DNA from: Lachnospiraceae bacterium
Lineage (GTDB): Bacteria; Bacillota; Clostridia; Lachnospirales; Lachnospiraceae
Direction: 5' to 3'
Assembly (NCBI GenBank): GCA_022769005.1
Contig: JALEKK010000018.1
Span: forward strand, 1 to 64,000
DNA length: 64,000 nucleotides
This document shows, piece by piece, positions 1-8,553 of the stretch. Under the pieces are notes generated by a model. It saw nothing but the letters and a program-made list of their open reading frames with translations, did not search any database and was not told the origin of the DNA. Made by a program: the position numbers and the translations under genes. Positions within the stretch are counted from its first letter, which is position 1. Each line of letters opens with the position of its first letter.

Positions 1-385
1 CGATGTATGGGGAGCAATCATATCTTCATCTCATCCCCTTGCAAAGAAAAAATCCATCCATGTCTCTGACCTGATAGGACAGCCTCTGTTTGTCTCTGAG
101 CAAAGCTGGAACAATGAAATCAAAACATGGGCTAAAGAAAGATTTCCTAAGCTAAAACTTGAAGGCTCCTTCAGGCTATCTTATAACGGCTATGTATTTG
201 CAAGAGAAAACCTCGGAATACTTCTTACATTTAAGGATCTGATAAATACCGAAGGAACTGACATGGTATTCAGACCGCTTTCACCTGAACTGAAGTCAGA
301 ACTATATCTCATATGGAATAAATATCAGACCTTTACTCCTATTGCTGAAAAGTTTCTGGAGCAGATAAAAAAGACTTTCAAGTAA
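1..385 (+). CDS. LysR-type transcriptional regulator, C-terminal fragment
   Basis: The gene runs in from the left edge and is open from base 2 to a TAA at 383-385, giving 127 residues. The fragment looks like the second half of a LysR substrate-binding (effector) domain: an SSHPLA motif followed by a segment of the type I-QPLFVSEQSW, then a typical Rossmann-like ending (residues near LIWNKYQTFTPIAEKFLEQI). The DNA-binding helix-turn-helix would lie outside the window, so target and effector cannot be inferred. It converges on lysS. Assignment to the family is fairly secure; function is unknown. Confidence 0.75.
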   Translation, partial: DVWGAIISSSHPLAKKKSIHVSDLIGQPLFVSEQSWNNEIKTWAKERFPKLKLEGSFRLSYNGYVFARENLGILLTFKDLINTEGTDMVFRPLSPELKSELYLIWNKYQTFTPIAEKFLEQIKKTFK

Positions 386-556
386 TTTTCAAGAATATCA
401 CAGCATAATAAAGCTTATGACCTTCTATAGTATAGTGTTCTAATCTTATACGTCACGTAACAAATCTGTAACCACATCAATTTTTCCCAAGACCGAATTC
501 TTCTCCGGCTATTCCGGCACTTTCTATCTTCGGCCTCTTTTACTGCTGTCTGCACG

Positions 557-601
557 CAAAAAGGCACCCCCTCTCAGATTGATTCTGAAAAGGAGTGCCT
601 T
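557..601 (-). terminator. Intrinsic terminator downstream of lysS
   Basis: In the minus-strand RNA, 592-601 pairs with 561-570 over 10 bp (one G-U wobble), capped by a smaller CAGA/TCTG stem and followed by a run of five U. On the plus strand the wobble becomes a C-A mismatch, so the element is oriented to stop transcripts from lysS, about 170 nt after its stop codon. The 386-771 gap otherwise shows no convincing gene. Confidence 0.7.
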
Positions 602-771
602 GAAGATTTTTGGAACCGGGACGTAGGCTTTACTTTATACTGTCATCTGTTACGATGTACCGTTATTTGACTTTTTGTTGCACAAATGTTGTAAATCCGG
701 TGCCACTGCAAAAAATCAGCCTGGATTTGTTGTAAAAATCCGCAGGTTTTCCGCCTGTTATTTTCCCCAGA

Positions 772-2685
772 TCAATACAGCTTCGCACCTGCCGGAATGT
801 GGTCATCAACCATCAGAAGATGAAGCTTTTCTTCGCCTTCTTCTTCATGAACAGCACTGATAAGCATACCGCAAGAGTCAATGCCCATCATAGCTCTCGG
901 CGGAAGATTTACAATGGCAATACATGTCTTTCCGATTAATTCTTCAGGTTCATAATATTCATGAATACCGCTTAAAATGGTTCTGTCTGTGCCCGTTCCG
1001 TCATCGAGAGTAAATTGAAGAAGTTTCTTCGACTTAGGAACCGCAATACAATCCTTAACCTTTACCGCACGGAAATCAGACTTTGAAAATGTCTCAAAAT
1101 CAACGGTTTCTTCAAATAAAGGCTCAATCTTAACCTTGGAAAAGTCAATATTTTCAGGCTTTGTATCCGTATTTGCAGCCGTAATACCCGCATCGTTTTT
1201 CTTTCCGTCATTGAGGGTCTTCATTGTGGGGAATAAAAGTACATCTCTGATGGAGGCTTCGTTTGTAAGGAGCATAACGAGTCTGTCTATACCGATACCG
1301 ACTCCGCCGGTAGGAGGCATACCATATGCAAGCGCATTAAGGAAATCTTCATCAATGGACTGGGCTTCATCATCTCCCGCTGCCTTCAAAGCCTCCTGAG
1401 CTTCAAATCTCTCTCTCTGGTCAATAGGGTCGTTAAGCTCTGAATATGCATTGGCAAGTTCACGGCCCGCAACAAATAATTCAAATCTTTCCGTAAGTTC
1501 CGGATTGTCAGGAATCTTCTTTGTAAGAGGAGATATTTCTATAGGATGATCTATAATAAATGTAGGTTGGATAAGCTTCTCCTCAACGTATTCTTCAAAG
1601 AACAGGCTTAAGATATCACCCTTCTTATGTCTGTCTTCAAACTCAATTCCCTTTTCTTTTGCAAGAGCCTTTGCGGATTCCGTATCCGGGATATCATTGA
1701 AATCTATTCCGGAGTATTTCTTAACCGCATCTGTCATTGTCATTTTTGCAAACGGAGATTCAAAATCAAGTACTTCGTCACCGTAAGGCACCTTGGCCGT
1801 ACCGTTAACCTTAAGGCATACATCTCTGATTAAACTTTCCGTAAGTTCCATCATGCCGTTATAATCCGTATATGCTTCATATAATTCAAGAAGGGTGAAT
1901 TCCGGATTATGTCTTCCGTCAACGCCCTCGTTTCTGAACACTCTTCCTATTTCATATACTCTTTCAAGTCCGCCTACGATAAGTCTCTTTAAATATAACT
2001 CAAGAGAGATTCTCAAATTAATGTCCTTGCTTAAGGCATTGTAATGTGTCGTAAACGGTCTTGCACTCGCTCCGCCGGCATTATCAACAAGAATAGGTGT
2101 TTCAACTTCGATAAATTCTCTGCCGTTTAAAAAGCTTCTGATTTCACTGAGAATGGCCGATCTCTTCTCAAATGTCGTTCTTACTTCCGGATTTACGATA
2201 AGATCTACATATCTCTGGCGATATCTCTGATCCGTATCCTTGAGTCCGTGATATTTTTCAGGAAGAACCTGTAAGCTCTTAACAAGAAGGGTAATTTCCG
2301 TTACATGTACCGATATTTCGCCCTTCTGAGTCTTGAATACCTTTCCCTTAACGCCTACGATGTCACCGATATCGAATTTTTTAAAAGCCTTATATCCCTC
2401 TTCTCCCAAATCGTCTCTGGAAACATAGAGCTGTATATTGCCGTTTCTGTCCGCAACATTGGCAAATGATGCCTTACCCATAACTCTCTTGGCCATAAGA
2501 CGACCTGCTATGCTTACTTCTGCGCCGTCCATCTCGTCAAAATTATTTTTTATGTCATTTGTATGGCATGTTACGTCATACTTTGTTATCTCAAAGGGAT
2601 CGTTTCCTTCTGACTGTAATGCGTTGAGCTTTTCCATACGGTTTTTTATCTGCTCGTTAACATCCGCTTCTCTGTTGTCTGCCAC
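772..2685 (-). CDS. lysS: Lysyl-tRNA synthetase (class II) with C-terminal tRNA-binding domain
   Basis: This enzyme charges tRNA-Lys with lysine. The N-terminal OB-fold anticodon-binding domain (about 45-150) is followed by a class II catalytic core with motif 2 (FRNEGVDGRHNPEF) and motif 3 (GIGIDRLVML). After about residue 500 there is an extra ~130-residue domain, after a short linker, ending IPAGAKLY, that reads as an EMAP-II/Arc1p-type tRNA-binding OB fold, usually seen on bacterial MetRS. I place the start at the GTG at 2685 because an AAAGGAG ribosome site lies just before it; the longer reading from 2709 would place that site inside the gene. It follows greA by 34 nt and is probably cotranscribed with it. 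Confidence 0.95.
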   Translation of the reverse strand: MADNREADVNEQIKNRMEKLNALQSEGNDPFEITKYDVTCHTNDIKNNFDEMDGAEVSIAGRLMAKRVMGKASFANVADRNGNIQLYVSRDDLGEEGYKAFKKFDIGDIVGVKGKVFKTQKGEISVHVTEITLLVKSLQVLPEKYHGLKDTDQRYRQRYVDLIVNPEVRTTFEKRSAILSEIRSFLNGREFIEVETPILVDNAGGASARPFTTHYNALSKDINLRISLELYLKRLIVGGLERVYEIGRVFRNEGVDGRHNPEFTLLELYEAYTDYNGMMELTESLIRDVCLKVNGTAKVPYGDEVLDFESPFAKMTMTDAVKKYSGIDFNDIPDTESAKALAKEKGIEFEDRHKKGDILSLFFEEYVEEKLIQPTFIIDHPIEISPLTKKIPDNPELTERFELFVAGRELANAYSELNDPIDQRERFEAQEALKAAGDDEAQSIDEDFLNALAYGMPPTGGVGIGIDRLVMLLTNEASIRDVLLFPTMKTLNDGKKNDAGITAANTDTKPENIDFSKVKIEPLFEETVDFETFSKSDFRAVKVKDCIAVPKSKKLLQFTLDDGTGTDRTILSGIHEYYEPEELIGKTCIAIVNLPPRAMMGIDSCGMLISAVHEEEGEEKLHLLMVDDHIPAGAKLY

Positions 2686-2719
2686 AATGGTTCTCCTTTC
2701 CGTAATCAATAATCAGTAA

Positions 2720-3199
2720 TCAGTCGTTCTTAACCGCCAAAATTTTGTACTCGATAATGCCGCCTGCAGGTGAAGCCGCACTTACGATATCACCTACTTC
2801 ACGTCCGAGAATAAGTTTTCCGATAGGTGATTCTATGGAAATCTTATTGTCAAGGATACTTGCTTCAAGAGGACCTACAAGTTTATATTCAAGTTCCTCA
2901 TCATATTCCAGATCCTTTAATGTCACGACACTTCCGAAGGCAACCTTGTTATCACCGCTCTTTTCTTCATCAATAATCTGGCAGTTCTTAAGTTCAGCCT
3001 CGAGTTTGGAGATTTCACCCTCAATCTTTCCCTGTTCTTCTCTTGCCGCTTCGTACTCGGCGTTTTCGGATAAGTCTCCCTGTTCCTTTGCCTCACCTAT
3101 TTTTTTGATAATCTCCTGACGCTCAACGGTCATAAGATGTTCAAGTCTTGCCTTCTTTGCTTCGTATCCCTCTTTTGTAATCCAATTCTTTTCTGCCAT
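2720..3199 (-). CDS. greA: Transcription elongation factor GreA
   Basis: GreA rescues backtracked RNA polymerase by stimulating cleavage of the transcript 3' end. The 159-residue length is standard. Residues 1-75 form the acidic N-terminal coiled coil (KKARLEHL through the LSENAEY region that carries the catalytic acidic tip), and residues 80-159 form the FKBP-like globular domain with the conserved SPIGKLILG stretch. It is the first gene of a greA-lysS pair. A different terminator (3262-3300) separates it from dusB upstream. Confidence 0.97.
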   Translation of the reverse strand: MAEKNWITKEGYEAKKARLEHLMTVERQEIIKKIGEAKEQGDLSENAEYEAAREEQGKIEGEISKLEAELKNCQIIDEEKSGDNKVAFGSVVTLKDLEYDEELEYKLVGPLEASILDNKISIESPIGKLILGREVGDIVSAASPAGGIIEYKILAVKND

Positions 3200-3261
3200 G
3201 TCAGCCTGCCTTTCCGTGTTAAGTATTGCGCTCCTGTGAGCCCTGCGCTTTATTATGCTAT

Positions 3262-3300
3262 TATAAAATAAATGTTAGAGCAGAATATGTGCTCTAACAT
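3262..3300 (-). terminator. Intrinsic terminator downstream of dusB
   Basis: A perfect 11-bp stem (3272-3282 with 3290-3300) with a 7-nt loop is followed, in the minus direction, by the U-rich stretch TTTATTTTATAA. It lies 70 nt after the dusB stop and before the greA start, so it separates the argF operon from greA-lysS. Confidence 0.8.
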
Positions 3301-3369
3301 CTTATATCAAAATTATATTATTATAAAATTCACCATGAGATTATAATATTTTATGACATCAATGTCAAT

Positions 3370-4377
3370 TTATAGTATCCTTTCAACAAGCCTCACAAGT
3401 TCGTCGGCACTTTCACAGGAATTGACTTCTTTTCTTAATTCCGTGGCATGGGGAATACCCGCGGTATACCATCCGCAATGTTTGCGCATTTCCCTTACGG
3501 CAATATACTCCCCTTTAAACGCCGTAAGTTCTCTTATGTGGCGGATCATCATTTTCTTTCTTGTTTCCAAGTCCACTATATTAACGTGATTATATTCGCT
3601 TTTAATCTCCGCTTCCCCGCTCTTTAGTTCCTCCACGGAATATGTGTCAAACATCTTTTTAAATCTTGAAAAAATCCATGGATTTCCCTTCGCGGCTCTT
3701 CCTACCATAATTCCGTCACATTTTGTAAGTCGTATCATATGATATGCGGACTCTTCGTCCGTTATGTCTCCGTTCCCTATTACGGGCACCTTTACGGCTT
3801 CTTTAACCGCCTTTATGACTGACAAATCCGCTTTCCCGGAATAATACTGCTCTCTGGTTCTTGCATGTACAAATATTGCCTTTGCGCCGGCTTTCTCACA
3901 TTCACGGGCCACCTCCGGAGCATTAATATGAGCGTCATCAAATCCCGATCTTATTTTTACTGTTACCGGTTTGGACTGGCTGTTAACGATACTGTTGACA
4001 ATGGCTCCCGCAAGTTTCGGATCTTTCATCAATGCAGATCCTTCCCCGTTGTTTACTACCTTCGGAACGGGACATCCCATATTTATATCCACAAATGCAA
4101 ATTTTCTGTCTTCCAGTTCTCTCGCAATACTGCCCATTATTTCCGGTGATGAGCCGAATAACTGCAATCCGACGTTACCTTCATCGCCTTCCGTATATAG
4201 CAGCGGCTCCGTATTTTTATTTTTGTACAATACGGCCTTGGCGCTTATAAGCTCTGTCGTACTTCCTCCGCATCCCTGTTCATGACATATTTTTCTGTAC
4301 ACATAATCCGTAACTCCTGCCATCGGAGCTAAAAATACAGGTGTACCGAATTCTGCGTCTCCTATTTTTAAACTCAT
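3370..4377 (-). CDS. dusB: tRNA-dihydrouridine synthase (DusB-type)
   Basis: This flavoenzyme reduces uridine to dihydrouridine in tRNA. The TIM-barrel shows the family signatures PVFLAPMAGVTD at the N-terminus, DINMGCPVPKV, the VKIRSGFD strand, and a later VIGNGDI / GIMVGRAAKGNP FMN-phosphate site. The usual catalytic Cys region is present near the MGCP motif and RHC-type tail (MRKHCGWY). The start is taken at the ATG at 4377, preceded by AAGGCGG; an in-frame TTG 15 nt upstream would swallow the ribosome site. It is the last gene of argF-(4417-4746)-dusB and ends at a strong terminator. Confidence 0.93.
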   Translation of the reverse strand: MSLKIGDAEFGTPVFLAPMAGVTDYVYRKICHEQGCGGSTTELISAKAVLYKNKNTEPLLYTEGDEGNVGLQLFGSSPEIMGSIARELEDRKFAFVDINMGCPVPKVVNNGEGSALMKDPKLAGAIVNSIVNSQSKPVTVKIRSGFDDAHINAPEVARECEKAGAKAIFVHARTREQYYSGKADLSVIKAVKEAVKVPVIGNGDITDEESAYHMIRLTKCDGIMVGRAAKGNPWIFSRFKKMFDTYSVEELKSGEAEIKSEYNHVNIVDLETRKKMMIRHIRELTAFKGEYIAVREMRKHCGWYTAGIPHATELRKEVNSCESADELVRLVERIL

Positions 4378-4416
4378 TTTCCGCCTTTTCAATATACCTG
4401 TAATTATCGGTTAAAA

Positions 4417-4746
4417 TCATATTCCGTTATCGGAACCTGATATAAATATCCTGTAAAAATATACAAGCTGTTCAAACAACTCTTCTTTTTCCTTTTCCAG
4501 CTGCCTAATCATAATCCCCGCGGATATTCCGTCATGTAAAATATCGTCTTCATTGACTTCCGTTCTTAATTCAATGTCTCCGTCTTCATTAAACACAACC
4601 GATATGACTCCGCCGCACTCTTCTGTATACTTTACGCACATTATCTGCAGCTCGTCCTGTATATCCTTGGGTAATTTTGCAAACTCAGGATTAAAATAAT
4701 ATTTTCTCTCATATGCGCTTGCCGCACACAATACCGTTTCGCTCAT
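4417..4746 (-). CDS. Conserved small protein of unknown function (DUF6145-like)
   Basis: A 109-residue acidic protein without membrane segments or known catalytic motifs. It has a central segment with alternating charged residues (FNEDGDIELRTEVNEDD) and a C-terminal helical leucine/glutamate-rich part. It resembles a family I recall as DUF6145 in Lachnospiraceae, but that is from memory. The start is the ATG at 4746, right behind the argF stop and with GGGAC as a ribosome site. Lying between argF and dusB with almost no gaps, it is translated from the same mRNA. No function is proposed. Confidence 0.8.
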   Translation of the reverse strand: MSETVLCAASAYERKYYFNPEFAKLPKDIQDELQIMCVKYTEECGGVISVVFNEDGDIELRTEVNEDDILHDGISAGIMIRQLEKEKEELFEQLVYFYRIFISGSDNGI

Positions 4747-4747
4747 A

Positions 4748-5755
4748 TCAGTCCCTATCCGGATCAACGCCGAGTGTAGCCGCCATAACAGCCTTTATTG
4801 TATGCATTCTGTTTTCCGCTTCATCAAATACAACCGACTGTTCCGAATTAAATACTTCATCCGTAACTTCAAGCTCTGTTATGCCGAATTTTTTGTTGAG
4901 ATCCTGTGCCTTTAATGTGTCAAGGTTGTGGAATGAAGGAAGGCAATGCATAAATATCGCATTCTCCTTTGCCCTTTTCATCAAATCCGCATTTACCTGA
5001 TAAGGCATAAGGTCGCCGATTCTCTGAGCCCATTTCTCATCAGGCTCTCCCATTGATACCCATACGTCGGTATAAATTACATCAGCACCTTCACATGAAG
5101 AAACCTCTGTGCTGAATTCTATTGAACCGCCGCTTTCTTTTGCCCATTCTTTGCATTTAGCCTGAAGCACTTCATCAGGGAAGTACATCTCCTTCGGAGC
5201 ACATGCCACAAAATGCATACCCATTTTTGCACATGCAACCATCCATGAATTGCCCATGTTGTATCTTGCGTCTCCAAGGTATACCACTTTCTTGCCTTCA
5301 AGAGAACCTAACTTCTCTTTAATGGTAAGCATGTCCGCAAGAAGCTGTGTAGGATGATAATCATTGGTGAGTCCGTTCCAAACCGGAACCGTTGCATTAT
5401 TTGCCAGACACTCAACTATTTCCTGACCGTAACCTCTGTATTCTATACCGTCGAACATTGTTGTCAGAACATTAGCGGTATCCGCAATACTTTCTTTTAC
5501 TCCGATTTGTGATACCGTTGAGTCAAGATATGTTGTTCCCATACCCAGGTCATGTGCGGCAACCTCAAATGAACAGCGTGTTCTTGTACTTGTCTTCTCA
5601 AATATCATGGCGATATTTTTACCTTTGAGCGGAGCCCAAACCTCACCGTTTTTCTTCATTGCTTTTAATCTTGCGGAAAGATCTAATAAATATTCTATTT
5701 CTTCTTTTGTATAGTCCATAAGTGTAAGAAAATCTCTTCCCTTTAAATCAATCAT
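4748..5755 (-). CDS. argF: Ornithine carbamoyltransferase
   Basis: It joins ornithine and carbamoyl phosphate to give citrulline in arginine biosynthesis (or runs in reverse in the arginine deiminase pathway). The 335-residue protein shows the carbamoyl-phosphate site STRTRCSFE, the DDYHPTQ-like segment (NDYHPTQLLADM), and the ornithine-site HCLP motif (MHCLPSFH). GGGAGG precedes the ATG. No arcA or arcC is adjacent, and candidate ARG boxes overlap the upstream region, so a biosynthetic role is more likely than a catabolic one, though this is inference. Confidence 0.95.
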   Translation of the reverse strand: MIDLKGRDFLTLMDYTKEEIEYLLDLSARLKAMKKNGEVWAPLKGKNIAMIFEKTSTRTRCSFEVAAHDLGMGTTYLDSTVSQIGVKESIADTANVLTTMFDGIEYRGYGQEIVECLANNATVPVWNGLTNDYHPTQLLADMLTIKEKLGSLEGKKVVYLGDARYNMGNSWMVACAKMGMHFVACAPKEMYFPDEVLQAKCKEWAKESGGSIEFSTEVSSCEGADVIYTDVWVSMGEPDEKWAQRIGDLMPYQVNADLMKRAKENAIFMHCLPSFHNLDTLKAQDLNKKFGITELEVTDEVFNSEQSVVFDEAENRMHTIKAVMAATLGVDPDRD

Positions 5756-5852
5756 ATTATCCTCCCGATACCATGTACATTATAAGATTACGGCCGTAAT
5801 ATATGCATTTACACTGTAATTAACGCCGAACTTCCTAATTTATTCATTTTAA

Positions 5853-5888
5853 TGCATAATTATTCTTTATACAGTGAATATTATACAA
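5853..5888. promoter_or_regulatory. Candidate paired ARG boxes (ArgR operator) upstream of argF
   Basis: The stretch TGCATAATTATTCT at 5853-5866 matches 12 of 14 positions of the Firmicute ARG-box consensus TGAATAATTATTCA. A second weaker copy (TGAATATTATACAA, 5875-5888) lies 22 nt further on, the usual one-per-two-turns spacing of ArgR half-operators. The minus strand also carries TATAAT within the second copy, so bound ArgR would cover the likely -10 box. Seen by eye only. Confidence 0.4.
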
Positions 5889-5912
5889 CCTAAGGTCAAA
5901 AAGTAAAGAAAA

Positions 5913-6004
5913 TATCATATAAAAAGACTGTAACTATGTATAAAATTACATAATTACAGTCTTATATCAAACCGGGTCTGTAAAACAGGGGGTATTACCC
6001 GGTT
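5913..6004 (-). terminator. Tandem hairpin terminator downstream of the SH3/3D protein
   Basis: Two hairpins follow the stop codon at 6029. The first pairs 5970-5977 with 5997-6004 (8 bp, GC-rich). The second pairs 5924-5933 with 5954-5963 (10 bp) and has an additional inner 5-bp stem; on the minus strand it is followed by TTTTTATATGATATTTTC. The second is a convincing intrinsic terminator; the first may be a stability hairpin or a back-up. Confidence 0.7.
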
Positions 6005-6028
6005 ATATTCCGTTCAAATCCGTACAAA

Positions 6029-7129
6029 TTACCATGCTACTGCAATATCAAGCTGATTAGGGTTGGAAGCCACGAAACTTCCTGTATCTACAACAATTGC
6101 AGTTCCTAATGAAGACTCTAATATTGTTCCCTTTGGTCTTCTTGAAAGGTCAGCCGCAACCATTACATAATTACCGAACATTTTAACGCCGTCGTCACGA
6201 ACCCAGTATACCCAGCCATCTGCCTCTGAGTATCCTAATGAACGCATGATTCTTACAACGCCGTTCATGTTAAGGTTATAATATGTTTCATAACCTGAAG
6301 GGCCGTTGAACACTCCTGCAGATTTTGTAAGGTGGCTTGAATACGGACCGCTCACTGATGATCCTGAATATGATGCAGTTTCTTCCTCTGCTTCAGCCTC
6401 TTCTGCTGCCTTAGCTTCCGCTTCTTTTGCGGCCTTTGCTCTTTCAGCTTCAGCTCTCTCAGCTTCTTCCGCTGCTTTCTTTGCAGCTTCTTCTGCGGCG
6501 ATTTCTTCGTTAGTCTTACCTGTTTCTAATCCGAAATCAACATCTACCTGATCAGTGTTAACATATGCCTCAACGTTATTATCTAACTGAACAACAAGCT
6601 TGTTTTCAGCTGTTGAAACAACCTTAAGAGTTTCGTCCGGATTTACTGTCTTAACGGTTTCCTTATTGTCCTTACCGTATAATACAGTATTATCCGCCTT
6701 GGACTTCGCGGTTACATTTCCGATATTGTATGCAACAGCTTCGGCTTCATCACCGATTACAAGATTTTCGCTCTTTACATATCCTTTAAGATTACCTGAC
6801 TGTACGAGAGTCATGTCACCTTCGTTGGCAATTACATCAGCGATATTCTTGTCATTAAGCTTGCCTACAACAGCGGCATCTTTATCGGCGCTTGCATATA
6901 CATCCAATCCGGTTATTGCAATTGCTTTGTTGTCAAAAATATCTTTCTCAGTTTCCTCCGGAGCGGCAACAGTTTCCGTATATACGGTTTTGATTGTTGA
7001 ATCTGAACTGAATCCGTTTTCAGAGTTAGGTAAACTTCCTGCGTTTGTAAGTGTCTGTATAAATAAAGAGCCTATACTTGCAGCAGTAACTGAAGATACT
7101 ACGGCAAATCTCTTAATAATCGGTTTCAT
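6029..7129 (-). CDS. Secreted SH3-domain protein with C-terminal 3D (DPBB) domain
   Basis: A 366-residue exported protein. It begins with a signal-peptide-like segment (MKPIIKRFAVVSSVTAASIG, cleavage around residue 30). Two bacterial SH3-like repeats follow (about 50-105 and 110-170), then an Ala/Glu/Lys-rich helix (about 175-220). The C-terminus contains the segment AADLSRRPKGTIL and VVDTGSF then LDIAVAW, which keeps the three aspartates of the 3D/double-psi barrel domain found in wall-associated lytic enzymes such as Rpf/YocH types. A cell-wall binding or remodelling role is likely but not shown. The ATG at 7129 follows GAGAGG; a TTG 15 nt upstream is unlikely to be used. It has its own promoter and terminator, so it is monocistronic. 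Confidence 0.75.
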   Translation of the reverse strand: MKPIIKRFAVVSSVTAASIGSLFIQTLTNAGSLPNSENGFSSDSTIKTVYTETVAAPEETEKDIFDNKAIAITGLDVYASADKDAAVVGKLNDKNIADVIANEGDMTLVQSGNLKGYVKSENLVIGDEAEAVAYNIGNVTAKSKADNTVLYGKDNKETVKTVNPDETLKVVSTAENKLVVQLDNNVEAYVNTDQVDVDFGLETGKTNEEIAAEEAAKKAAEEAERAEAERAKAAKEAEAKAAEEAEAEEETASYSGSSVSGPYSSHLTKSAGVFNGPSGYETYYNLNMNGVVRIMRSLGYSEADGWVYWVRDDGVKMFGNYVMVAADLSRRPKGTILESSLGTAIVVDTGSFVASNPNQLDIAVAW

Positions 7130-7206
7130 AAAAAATCCTCTCAAGTGTACATTTATAACATATTCGTTTCTAATTGTTTCTAATTTGTTACATTTATTAC
7201 TTTGTC

Positions 7207-7235
7207 ACTATAACAATATTAAATATATTTGTCAA
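7207..7235 (-). promoter_or_regulatory. Sigma-A type promoter for the SH3/3D protein gene
   Basis: On the minus strand TTGACA (7235-7230) is followed by a 17-nt spacer and TATAGT (7212-7207). Transcription would begin near 7200, about 70 nt before the start codon at 7129. Confidence 0.75.
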
Positions 7236-7511
7236 ACTTTAATTAATTATTAAACAATAACTATATAAATTATATATTAATTGCTTAAATTACCGATTAT
7301 CATGTAAACGCCGAATATTACTGTGTTTTCAGCCAAATAAAATGTTACTTATTTGTTACAAACGGATAATATTTAAGAAATAATTGTATTTAATAAAGTA
7401 CACATTTTCATATATTTAATATGACTTCTTAACTGTTATTTCGGTGCTGCATAATAATGTTGAGCGGTGCTGTCTTACCGTATATTATGATGTCAATTTC
7501 CGTGTTTGATA

Positions 7512-7688
7512 GAGTTTCTTCCTATATATTTCGGTGGTACTTTTTCATGGTTCATTGAGTTTCTTCCTGTATTTTTGATGTTGCATTCTCATATTTCATT
7601 GATTTATTTACATATTTTCAATGTTATATTTCCGTATCCGGTTGACTTTCTTCCTATGGTATATATTTACATTTGTTTATATATTATT
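7512..7688. repeat. Degenerate ~44-nt tandem repeats in an intergenic gap
   Basis: The gap 7236-7739 holds no supported gene. Within it, units begin at 7512, 7557, 7601 and 7644, i.e. at intervals of 45, 44 and 43 nt. Three of the four begin with the same 12-mer (GAGTTTCTTCCT or GACTTTCTTCCT), and two end in TTCATT. A less similar unit may begin near 7462. Plus-strand translation gives a 15-residue hydrophobic repeat (IEFLPIYF / IEFLPVFL / VDFLPMVY) but no ribosome site or ATG precedes it, so I treat it as a DNA repeat. Confidence 0.55.
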
Positions 7689-7739
7689 GTATAGTAGAGC
7701 AACATAATATTTAGATATAACATATAGGAGATATATACT

Positions 7740-8438
7740 ATGACAAATAATTTTCAAAGATTTGCAATGCTTATCGGAAAAGACAAGATTGAAGAATTAA
7801 ATAAGAAGAAAGTAATTATATTCGGCCTCGGAGGAGTCGGCGGCTCACTTGCCGAAGCCCTTACCAGAGCGGGAATAGGGCACTTTACATTGGTAGATAA
7901 GGATTCATTTGACGAAACAAATCTCAACAGACAGTTATTTGCCACTTATAAAACAGTCGGTATGAATAAAACCGACGTTGCAAAGGAAAAAATGCTTTCC
8001 ATCAATCCCAATGCCGAAATAGAAACCAGGAAAATGTTTTTCCTGCCTGAGAACAGTGATGAATTTGATTTTTCTCAATATGATTACGTTGTCGATGCCA
8101 TTGACAATGTTACGGCAAAAATTGCACTGATACTTAAGGCAAAAAAAGAAGGTGCAAATGTCATATCAAGTATGGGTATGGGCAATAAATTCGATCCCAC
8201 ACAAATAAAAATCGACGACATTTACAAAACCTCTGTATGTAAACTGGCCAAAGTAATGAGAAAAGAGCTTAAAAAAAGAGGGGTAACGGATCTTAAAGTT
8301 GCCTATTCCACGGAAATCCCCGTAAAACCATTGTTTATTGCCGAAGGTAATGATGAAAGAACTCCCGGTTCATCACCCTTTGTTCCTCCATGCGCCGGAA
8401 TAATTATGGCAGGCGAAATTATTAAAGATTTGCTATAA
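7740..8438 (+). CDS. tcdA: tRNA threonylcarbamoyladenosine dehydratase (TcdA/CsdL, E1-like)
   Basis: An E1/ThiF-family enzyme expected to cyclise t6A37 in tRNA to the hydantoin form using ATP. Residues 24-50 form the nucleotide-binding Rossmann motif (FGLGGVGGSLAEAL), followed by DETNLNRQ, the adenylation motif, and the VDAIDN strand typical of the family. The C-terminal SSPFVPPCAGIIMAGEI matches TcdA rather than ThiF or MoeB, as does the SVCKLAKVMRKELKKRG segment. AGGAG precedes the ATG at 7740. It stands alone between an empty gap and the L,D-transpeptidase gene. A second E1-like gene in the window (28923-29603) is the thiamine enzyme. Confidence 0.9.
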   Translation: MTNNFQRFAMLIGKDKIEELNKKKVIIFGLGGVGGSLAEALTRAGIGHFTLVDKDSFDETNLNRQLFATYKTVGMNKTDVAKEKMLSINPNAEIETRKMFFLPENSDEFDFSQYDYVVDAIDNVTAKIALILKAKKEGANVISSMGMGNKFDPTQIKIDDIYKTSVCKLAKVMRKELKKRGVTDLKVAYSTEIPVKPLFIAEGNDERTPGSSPFVPPCAGIIMAGEIIKDLL

Positions 8439-8553
8439 TATAAAGACACGTTTATTATTGAACAGATTCTTTCTTTAGAGTAAAATACTATTGTTTGTAA
8501 AGTATGATGTATTGATGACTATTACAATTACCGCTCTGTGAGTATTGAAATAA

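Noticed and set aside
436..560. Short minus-strand frame in the LysR-lysS gap
   Set aside because: No homology or ribosome site; only ~46 codons and of odd composition.
4748..5755. Arginine deiminase (catabolic) operon
   Set aside because: No arcA or arcC is adjacent; candidate ARG boxes suggest biosynthetic regulation.
7506..7694. Small hydrophobic open reading frame in the gap before tcdA
   Set aside because: No ATG or ribosome site; it is a by-product of the tandem repeats.
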